Shown piece after piece: positions 1 to 4,987 of a stretch of DNA of 8,676 nucleotides (within the stretch, counting starts at the first letter, position 1; each line of letters opens with the position of its first letter). The position numbers and the translations under genes were made by a program. This DNA comes from Lachnospiraceae bacterium UBA7199 (GTDB lineage Bacteria; Bacillota; Clostridia; Lachnospirales; Lachnospiraceae): NCBI GenBank assembly GCA_002490775.1, contig DKUR01000084.1, forward strand, positions 1 to 8,676, in the 5' to 3' direction. Under the pieces are notes generated by a model that searched no databases, was not told where the DNA came from, and was given only the letters and a program-made list of their open reading frames with translations.

Positions 1-460
1 TTACACAAACTTTAGGATACTCCCATTTTTTACGCTGTAGCTTCATATTTATCTGATAAGTATTGTTGTAATGCCTTTGTGGCTTCGTTTAAGCCTAAAT
101 GAGACGTTTTAATAATATTATATAGTATATTTTATATCCTTTTGCTTTTATTGGCTTAATAAGGCTTCTAGTTCGTCATTCAACCTTTATGTTTACTTTA
201 TGTTTAAAGGATCACTCAATTCCAGTGCCATTGACCAGTAATGTTTATTATTCCATTTTAAAGTTGGCAATTTACTATTCTGTTTTTTGATACATAGAAT
301 GTGAATTTCATAATACATATCCATAAATCTGATAATGAGAATCGAACTCATCATAACACCGTCTGTTTATCAGCATAATATCATAAAAAAACATCATACG
401 TGCAAGATACTCTCCTTTCTTACTAAATTATTAAAAGGTAATCAAGGTAATCAAAATAAT
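1..460. other. AT-rich region without an intact gene; apparent scar
   Basis: No convincing full-length gene is visible here. On the minus strand there are several short protein-like stretches: a 41-codon frame at 193-318, a 12-codon stretch in the same frame at 148-186 after two stops, a 33-codon stretch at 30-131 in another frame (it contains GLNEATKALQQYLSDKYEA), and a frame open from 46 through the left edge that begins MKLQRKKWEYPK. A tRNA-like relic lies at 329-373 and a 9-bp tandem repeat at 437-463. The mixture suggests decayed coding DNA, but I recognise no parent family. The frames could also be chance, because the region is short and AT-rich. Confidence 0.5.
148..318 (-). pseudogene. 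possible decayed small gene, no family recognised
   Basis: An ATG at 318-316 opens a 41-codon frame that includes LPTLKWNNKHYWSMALELSD and ends at a TAA at 195-193. After one more codon and a second TAA, the same frame resumes with RLNDELEALLSQ and ends at a TAA at 150-148. The residue mix looks like real protein rather than AT-rich noise. The two stops lie in an 11-bp tandem duplication (TAAACATAAAG twice, about 186-207), which may have caused the break. No clear ribosome binding site precedes the ATG. It could instead be an intact 41-residue peptide gene or a chance frame. Confidence 0.25.
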
Positions 461-463
461 TAA
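437..463. repeat. 9-bp tandem repeat, two perfect units and one degenerate unit
   Basis: GGTAATCAA occurs at 437-445 and again at 446-454, followed by the related AATAATTAA at 455-463. The array sits directly beyond the U-tract of the tRNA-Leu terminator. It is probably a replication-slippage product. Nothing indicates a function. Confidence 0.6.
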
Positions 464-464
464 A

Positions 465-512
465 ATACAAAAATCGCTAAAACTATAGTATTTACTAGTG
501 TTTTAGCGATTT
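465..512 (-). terminator. intrinsic terminator of the tRNA-Leu transcript
   Basis: Perfect 13-bp arms (AAATCGCTAAAAC at 471-483 and its complement at 500-512) enclose a loop region that can form a further 5-bp helix (486-490 with 493-497). Read on the minus strand, the hairpin is followed by UUUUUGUAUUUU. It starts only 7 bases after the tRNA 3' end, so it should end the tRNA transcript. The A-rich left flank gives the minus strand the better U-tract. Confidence 0.85.
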
Positions 513-519
513 CTAATAC

Positions 520-602
520 TGCCGGCGGTGGGACTTGAACCCACACGTGGTTGCCCACAACAGATTTTGAGTCTGCCTCGTCTGCCATTCCGACACGCCG
601 GC
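520..602 (-). tRNA. tRNA-Leu (anticodon CAA)
   Basis: On the minus strand an 83-base class II tRNA begins GCCGGCG and pairs with CGCCGGC at its 3' end, with discriminator A at 520. The anticodon stem CAGA/UCUG encloses the loop CUCAAAA, giving anticodon CAA, which reads UUG. A long variable arm follows (UGUGG-GCAA-CCACG region), as expected for leucine tRNAs. The T-arm contains GGGTTCAAGTCCC. No CCA is encoded after the discriminator, so the CCA end must be added by nucleotidyltransferase. The gene has its own promoter (636-664) and terminator, and lies 63 bases after lysA. Confidence 0.95.
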
Positions 603-622
603 TTACGCTTTTACTTTAATTA

Positions 623-655
623 ACAGCCGAATATTATAATAACATATCCGGCTGT
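623..655. repeat. inverted repeat flanking the tRNA-Leu -10 box
   Basis: Arms of 7 bp (623-629 and 649-655) continue, after one A-C mismatch, into 4 more pairs (631-634 with 644-647) around a 9-base loop. In lysA read-through RNA it forms a hairpin but lacks a good U-tract (UUAAUUAAAG follows), so it would be a weak terminator. As DNA, its arms lie in the promoter spacer and at the likely start site, which is where a repressor could bind. The sequence does not decide between these two readings. Confidence 0.5.
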
Positions 656-664
656 CATTGACAA
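636..664 (-). promoter_or_regulatory. promoter of tRNA-Leu
   Basis: On the minus strand TTGTCA (664-659) is separated by 17 bases from TATTAT (641-636), with a TG extended -10 element. The -35 box starts just after the lysA stop codon. Transcription would begin near 629, leaving a leader of about 27 bases before the tRNA. An inverted repeat (ACAGCCG/CGGCTGT, 623-629 and 649-655) flanks the -10 box and is listed separately. Confidence 0.65.
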
Positions 665-665
665 G

Positions 666-1937
666 CTAAAATTTTATTTTGCTGTAAACAGGCAGACAAT
701 CCAGGGTTGCAAAATAATCCTTTGGTGTCTCTGCCCTTCTGATCAGCTCTATACTTCCATTTTCTTTTAAAAGCAGCTCCGCTGATTTTAGTTTTCCATT
801 ATAATTGTATCCCATTGCATATCCATGCGCTCCCGTATCATGTATTACAAGGTAATCTCCCTTTTCAATTTCCGGAAGCATTCTGTCTATTGCAAATTTA
901 TCATTATTTTCACACAAAGATCCTACCACATCATATTTATGATCACAGGCAGCCTCTTCCTTTCCAAGCACCGTAATATGGTGATATGCACCATACATAG
1001 CTGGGCGCATCAGGTTAACTGCACAGGCATCCACTCCAATGTATTCCTTATGGGTGTGCTTCTCATGAATCGCCTTAGTCACAAGCTGCCCGTAAGGTCC
1101 CATCATAAACCGCCCCATTTCTGTATAAATTGCCACATCTCCCATGCCTGCTGGAAGCAGAACCTCTTCATATACTTTACGAACCCCTTCCCCGATTACT
1201 TTGATATCATTGGGTTCCTGGTCTGGTGTATAAGGAATGCCAACTCCGCCGGAAAGGTTGATAAATTTAATATCCGCACCTGTTTCTTTCTCTAATTTAA
1301 CTGCCAGTTCAAACAATTCCTTTGCCAATACCGGATAATATTCATTGGAAACCGTATTACTCGCAAGGAAAGCATGGATGCCAAAATTTTTAACCCCTTT
1401 TTCCTTCAAAATACGATACCCTTCAAACATCTGTCCGGTAGTAAATCCGTACTTGGAATCTCCCGGATTATCCATGATGCCATTGCTCATCTGAAATACC
1501 CCGCCAGGATTATATCTACAGCTCATGGTTTCAGGAAGTTTCCCTAAAATTTTTTCCACAAACTCAATGTGAGTTATATCATCTAAATTGATAATTGCTC
1601 CCAGCTTTGCTGCATATTCATATTCTTCAGCAGGTGTGTCATTGGAAGAAAACATAATCTCATTTCCTGTTATCCCTGCCGCCTCGCTGAGCATCAGTTC
1701 TGTCAGGGATGAACAGTCGCAGCCGCAGCCATATTCATGTAAAATCTGCATCAAATAAGGGTTCGGCGTTGCCTTCACTGCAAAGTATTCCTTAAAACCC
1801 GGATTCCATGCAAAAGCTTCTTTCACTGCCTTTGCATTTTCCCTGATTTTCTTCTCATCATACAAATGAAAAGGCGTAGGGTATGTTTTTACGATCTCTT
1901 GTACCTTTTCTTTAGTCACAAACGGTATTTTTTTCAT
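666..1937 (-). CDS. lysA: diaminopimelate decarboxylase (LysA-type, PLP fold III)
   Basis: This enzyme decarboxylates meso-diaminopimelate to L-lysine, the last step of lysine synthesis, in the cytoplasm. It has 423 residues, a normal family length. An alanine-racemase-like barrel comes first: YFAVKATPNP (51-60) holds the PLP lysine K55, then SKYGF (161-165), GIHAF (186-190), the phosphate-binding SGGVG (229-233) and EMGR (273-276). The C-terminal beta domain carries VDACAVNLMRPAMYGAYH, the catalytic cysteine in CENND (342-346) and GAHGYAMGYNYN. EMGR and HAFLASNT differ from the EPGR and HIGSQ motifs of well-studied LysA proteins; I recall this version from clostridial homologues. The ATG has an AGGAGG site 6-7 bases upstream, inside the end of the regulator gene, which it overlaps by 26 bases. 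A related D-amino-acid or polyamine decarboxylase is a less likely alternative. Confidence 0.9.
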   Translation of the reverse strand: MKKIPFVTKEKVQEIVKTYPTPFHLYDEKKIRENAKAVKEAFAWNPGFKEYFAVKATPNPYLMQILHEYGCGCDCSSLTELMLSEAAGITGNEIMFSSNDTPAEEYEYAAKLGAIINLDDITHIEFVEKILGKLPETMSCRYNPGGVFQMSNGIMDNPGDSKYGFTTGQMFEGYRILKEKGVKNFGIHAFLASNTVSNEYYPVLAKELFELAVKLEKETGADIKFINLSGGVGIPYTPDQEPNDIKVIGEGVRKVYEEVLLPAGMGDVAIYTEMGRFMMGPYGQLVTKAIHEKHTHKEYIGVDACAVNLMRPAMYGAYHHITVLGKEEAACDHKYDVVGSLCENNDKFAIDRMLPEIEKGDYLVIHDTGAHGYAMGYNYNGKLKSAELLLKENGSIELIRRAETPKDYFATLDCLPVYSKIKF

Positions 1938-2652
1938 TTTCTCCTCCTTGTAGCTCTATCAGCTTCATTTCATTTCTCAATGCATCCTTAAACACTCTAA
2001 TAAAATTTTCCTGACCTGTATAAAGGCAGGTATCATCTCTTTTTCCTGTAAGTTCGCCAGTCAATGCATATGCAGAATCAACAATCATCCTGATGCTGTT
2101 TCCTCTTGCATTTGTTAAATAACAGATGCTTTTTTTCCTCAGCGCGAAATTTTCAGGCATTGCATCAGTAATCAATACTAATTTAATCTTTCTGTTGAGA
2201 GCTGTTAAAAGTTCTTGTTCCATCTTGGTAATCACAGAGTTTGATGCAGAAAGATAAATTCTTTTTTCAGCCTCCAAAATCATCTCAACAATTTTGTCTT
2301 GAATATTTGCGCTTCCTGTAATGGTGAGATAACCAATCTCCTGTTCTTTCATAGCAGGAATATTTTCTATCAAATATATTTTATCCCGCTGTAAACCTCT
2401 TATTTTATTCTCGCAGAACTTTTCAACTGATACTGCAACATACCTGCTTGCATTTCCCTGCTCTAAATAAGCTGCCCCCTTATCCACCAAACCAGAAAGC
2501 CCATTGTAAACATTGGATCTGGATATTCCGGTATATTTAGCGGCTTCATATCCGGTAAGCCCTCCATAACGATATATACACAAGTAAAGAGCAGCCTCCT
2601 GTCTGGTCAGCCCAAACAAACCTAATTTATTCAATATTTCTGATTCTTCCAT
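1912..2652 (-). CDS. TrmB-family transcriptional regulator
   Basis: This is a probable DNA-binding regulator of 246 residues. The N-terminal third is a winged helix: LGLTRQEA-like entry near residues 10-20, then GYEAAKYTGISRSNVYNGL (about 34-52) as the helix-turn-helix and a wing ending near 72. A short linker helix (about 77-105) leads to a phospholipase-D-like effector domain (about 110-225) with EAEKRIYLSAS and VDSAYALTGE, as in TrmB proteins. TrmB members usually sense sugars; the ligand here is unknown. The ATG at 2652 follows GGAG at correct spacing. A longer frame from TTG at 2664 is less likely because that TTG overlaps this ribosome binding site. It is the first gene of a two-gene unit, its 3' end overlaps lysA, and a candidate operator lies in its leader. 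Local control of lysA and of itself is inferred. Confidence 0.85.
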   Translation of the reverse strand: MEESEILNKLGLFGLTRQEAALYLCIYRYGGLTGYEAAKYTGISRSNVYNGLSGLVDKGAAYLEQGNASRYVAVSVEKFCENKIRGLQRDKIYLIENIPAMKEQEIGYLTITGSANIQDKIVEMILEAEKRIYLSASNSVITKMEQELLTALNRKIKLVLITDAMPENFALRKKSICYLTNARGNSIRMIVDSAYALTGELTGKRDDTCLYTGQENFIRVFKDALRNEMKLIELQGGENEKNTVCD

Positions 2653-2663
2653 ATTTTTCTCCA

Positions 2664-2689
2664 ATAGTATTTCTCTACAGGAATACTAT
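2664..2689. promoter_or_regulatory. candidate operator, 8-bp inverted repeat
   Basis: ATAGTATT (2664-2671) and its exact complement (2682-2689) are separated by 10 bases. One arm overlaps the -10 box and the other ends next to the GGAG ribosome binding site of the TrmB-type gene. The 18-bp centre-to-centre spacing suits a dimeric winged-helix protein. The obvious candidate binder is the regulator encoded directly downstream. As RNA the repeat could form a hairpin next to the ribosome binding site, which is an alternative role. Confidence 0.5.
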
Positions 2690-2713
2690 AATAAAACTTT
2701 GCTGTTTTGTCAA
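2685..2713 (-). promoter_or_regulatory. sigma-A promoter of the TrmB-lysA unit
   Basis: On the minus strand a perfect TTGACA (2713-2708) is followed by 17 bases and TATAGT (2690-2685), one base from consensus. The start site should fall near 2678, about 26 bases before the regulator ATG at 2652. It is the strongest promoter visible in the window and begins just after the ung-side hairpins. Confidence 0.8.
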
Positions 2714-2726
2714 CCTTATTTTTAAC

Positions 2727-2759
2727 ATAAGGATGCCAGACTTTGCCAGCCATCCTTAT
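2727..2759. repeat. 9-bp inverted repeat upstream of the TrmB-lysA promoter
   Basis: ATAAGGATG (2727-2735) and its exact complement (2751-2759) enclose 15 bases. It lies between the ung terminator and the -35 box at 2708-2713. Read on the minus strand it is followed by GTTAAAAATAAGG, a poor U-tract, so it could be a weak back-up terminator. It could also be an upstream regulator site. Confidence 0.5.
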
Positions 2760-2760
2760 A

Positions 2761-2800
2761 TTAAAAACAGCAGCCACAGAAAAAATATTTCTGTAGCTGC
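2761..2800 (-). terminator. intrinsic terminator of the his-ung operon
   Basis: Arms at 2770-2782 and 2788-2800 pair over 13 bp with one G-U pair around a 5-base loop. On the minus strand the stem is followed by UGUUUUUAA. It lies 33 bases after the ung stop codon and separates this operon from the TrmB-lysA promoter. Confidence 0.85.
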
Positions 2801-2832
2801 CAAAATCCGCATCATCATAGTCTGTTTTCTTC

Positions 2833-3510
2833 TTATATATTTTCAATCTGCCAGTCAATAGGCGCTATACCATTGTTCTTTAAAAATTCATTTGTCTGAC
2901 TGAAATGTCTACATCCAAAAAAACCTCTATATGCTGACAACGGACTGGGATGAGGTGCTTTTAAGATCAGGTGCTTTGGATTTGTCAGCATGGGAACCTT
3001 GCTTTGCGCCGGCTTGCCCCAAAGCAGATAAACAATTGGCCGCTCCTGTGCATTGACTGCCTCAATAATGGCATCAGTAAACTGCTCCCACCCTTTTCCC
3101 TGATGAGAACCTGCCTGATGTGCACGTACAGTAAGTACCGTATTCAGCATCAGTACACCTTGTTCCGCCCATTTTTTTAAATATCCATTATTGGGTATGT
3201 AGCAGTCAAGATCATCTTGTAGTTCTTTGTAGATATTCTGCAATGACGGAGGCAGCTCCGGCTGGTCAGGCAAAACCGAAAAACACAATCCATGTGCCTG
3301 ATGCTCTCCATGATAGGGATCCTGTCCTAAAATCAAAACCTTAACTTTACTAAGGGGCGTAAAGTGAAAGGCATTAAATATATCATCTGCAGGCGGATAT
3401 ATCACATGTGTACTATACTCATTTTTAACAAATTGATAAAGCTCTTTATAATATGGTTTTCTAAATTCACCCTGAATGTAATCCAGCCAGTCATTATTTA
3501 TCATTGCCAT
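2833..3510 (-). CDS. ung: uracil-DNA glycosylase, family 1
   Basis: Ung removes uracil from DNA, arising from cytosine deamination or dUTP incorporation, and starts base-excision repair. The 225-residue length is typical. All family 1 motifs are present: GQDPYHG (62-68) with catalytic D64, uracil-binding N123 in MLNTVLTVRA (121-130), LLWGKPAQ (162-169) and HPSPLSAYRGFFG (187-199) with catalytic H187. The ATG at 3510 follows GGGAAAG; a second ATG two codons later is possible. The gene lies 51 bases after hisF and is the last of the proposed operon, ahead of the terminator at 2761-2800. Nothing is missing from the active site, so an active enzyme is expected. Confidence 0.97.
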   Translation of the reverse strand: MAMINNDWLDYIQGEFRKPYYKELYQFVKNEYSTHVIYPPADDIFNAFHFTPLSKVKVLILGQDPYHGEHQAHGLCFSVLPDQPELPPSLQNIYKELQDDLDCYIPNNGYLKKWAEQGVLMLNTVLTVRAHQAGSHQGKGWEQFTDAIIEAVNAQERPIVYLLWGKPAQSKVPMLTNPKHLILKAPHPSPLSAYRGFFGCRHFSQTNEFLKNNGIAPIDWQIENI

Positions 3511-3561
3511 AATCTTTCCCGCCTTCCTTCTTTTGCTATATCCCTGCCATAATTTTTCTGT

Positions 3562-4323
3562 TTAAATCCTTACAGATATTCCTTTCTCCCTAAGAAATTC
3601 TTTCAAACTGTGTATTTCCAATTCTTTATAATGAAACAGAGAAGCAGCAAGCACAGCCTCCGCACCTCCTTCTGTCAATGCCTCATAAAAATGCTCTTTG
3701 GTCCCCGCACCTCCAGAAGCAATCACAGGAATAGACACATTTTCTGCCACTGCTTTCGTTAATTCCACATCAAACCCTGCTTTCGTTCCATCCCGATCCA
3801 TGCTGGTAAGAAGAATTTCTCCTGCCCCTAGTTCACTGGCCTTCATTGCCCACTCAACAGCATCAATTCCCATATCAATCCTGCCACCGTTTTTATAAAT
3901 ATTCCAGCCTGTTCCACCAGTTCTTCTTTTAGCATCAATTGCAACTACAACACACTGGCTTCCAAATTTATCTGCGGCTTCACTGATCAAATCAGGATTC
4001 ATAATGGCTGCTGAATTTACAGCTACCTTATCTGCCCCTTCCCTTAAGATCATCTTAAAGTCATCCACTGTCCTGATTCCACCACCTACAGTAAAGGGAA
4101 TAAACACAGTTTCTGCCACTCTTCTAACCATATCTGCTTTAATATTTCTGGCATCAGATGAAGCTGTAATATCTAAAAAAACCAGCTCATCTGCTCCTGC
4201 CATATCATATTCCCTTCCAACTTCCACAGGATCACCAGCATCCCTCAAATTAACAAAATTTGTTCCCTTAACTACTCTCCCATTGTTTACATCAAGACAG
4301 GGAATAATTCTCTTGGTATGCAT
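3562..4323 (-). CDS. hisF: imidazole glycerol phosphate synthase cyclase subunit
   Basis: HisF uses ammonia delivered by HisH to convert PRFAR to imidazole glycerol phosphate and AICAR, linking histidine and purine synthesis. The (beta-alpha)8 barrel of 253 residues has the usual length. KRIIPCLDV carries catalytic D11 and VVVAIDAKR carries D130. Phosphate-binding loops are seen in FTVGGGIRT (77-85), TSMDRDGT (173-180) and VIASGGAG (200-207). The ATG at 4323 follows GGAGGAG with good spacing and matches the family start; an in-frame ATG 24 bases upstream would add an unsupported extension. hisH ends 42 bases upstream. The standard motifs point to histidine synthesis rather than to the divergent HisF-like proteins of polysaccharide clusters. 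Confidence 0.96.
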   Translation of the reverse strand: MHTKRIIPCLDVNNGRVVKGTNFVNLRDAGDPVEVGREYDMAGADELVFLDITASSDARNIKADMVRRVAETVFIPFTVGGGIRTVDDFKMILREGADKVAVNSAAIMNPDLISEAADKFGSQCVVVAIDAKRRTGGTGWNIYKNGGRIDMGIDAVEWAMKASELGAGEILLTSMDRDGTKAGFDVELTKAVAENVSIPVIASGGAGTKEHFYEALTEGGAEAVLAASLFHYKELEIHSLKEFLREKGISVRI

Positions 4324-4365
4324 TACTACTCCTCCATCAAAAAGCATATCCGTCCATATGAATAT

Positions 4366-4974
4366 TTATTTTATACTAATAAAATTTTTAAGTATGGTAA
4401 GCCCCGTCCTTGAACTTTTTTCAGGATGAAATTGGCATGCAAAAACATTATTCCATTCTACCGATGCATGAATCAGTGTTCCATACTTTGTCGCTGCAGT
4501 TACTATTTTTTCATCTGCTGCTTTCAAATAATAAGAGTGGACAAAATAAACATATGAATCTTCCTCAATTCCGCGAAACAATCTGCCCTGGTTCGGAAAC
4601 TTTAATGAATTCCATCCAATATGCGGAATCTTCAGCCCCTGTGCTTCTGGTATCCTTAAAATTTCTCCTGAAAGCACTCCTAACCCTTTCACTCCATCGC
4701 TTTCATCGCTTCTTTCAAATAAAAGCTGTAGTCCAAGGCAGATTCCCAAAAAAGGAATCTGTCTGCGGACCACCTCATGAATCACTTCCTCAAGGCCATA
4801 TAAACGAAGTTTATTCATTGCATCGCCAAACGCTCCCACCCCTGGCAATATCACATGATCCGCATTTAATATCTTTTCCTTTTCTCTTGTAATAACAACC
4901 TCTTCACCTAATGCCTGTAAGGCTTTTTCCACACTTTTTATATTGCCTGCATCATAGTCAATAATTACCGTCAC
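4366..4974 (-). CDS. hisH: imidazole glycerol phosphate synthase glutaminase subunit
   Basis: HisH hydrolyses glutamine and channels the ammonia to HisF. It is a class I glutamine amidotransferase of 202 residues with the triad C79 (in GICLGLQLLFE), H183 and E185 (in FHPEKS), and the oxyanion-strand motif PGVGAFGD (44-51). I chose GTG at 4974 because GGAGG lies 5 bases upstream and the protein then opens as V-T-V-IIDYDAGN, as HisH proteins normally do. An ATG at 4986 would put that binding site inside the gene. The membrane-protein gene ends 13 bases upstream, which suggests co-transcription and perhaps translational coupling. Confidence 0.95.
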   Translation of the reverse strand: MTVIIDYDAGNIKSVEKALQALGEEVVITREKEKILNADHVILPGVGAFGDAMNKLRLYGLEEVIHEVVRRQIPFLGICLGLQLLFERSDESDGVKGLGVLSGEILRIPEAQGLKIPHIGWNSLKFPNQGRLFRGIEEDSYVYFVHSYYLKAADEKIVTAATKYGTLIHASVEWNNVFACQFHPEKSSRTGLTILKNFISIK

Positions 4975-4987
4975 ATTTCCCTCCATA

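Noticed and set aside
2..46. Start of a possible peptide precursor gene (MKLQRKKWEYPK) at the left edge
   Set aside because: It resembles small precursor leaders only superficially, lacks a ribosome binding site, and only 15 codons are in view.
2653..2720. A lysine riboswitch or T-box in the leader of the lysA unit
   Set aside because: The leader is only about 26 bases from predicted start to ATG, far too short for either element.
2631..2858. A 75-codon minus-strand open frame between ung and the TrmB-type gene
   Set aside because: It runs through the ung terminator, the second hairpin and the strong TrmB-lysA promoter, and its residues resemble no protein.
4004..4892. Two long plus-strand open frames opposite hisF and hisH
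   Set aside because: They mirror well-supported genes, have no ribosome binding sites, and their Ser/Leu/Phe-rich composition is what reverse translation of such genes gives.
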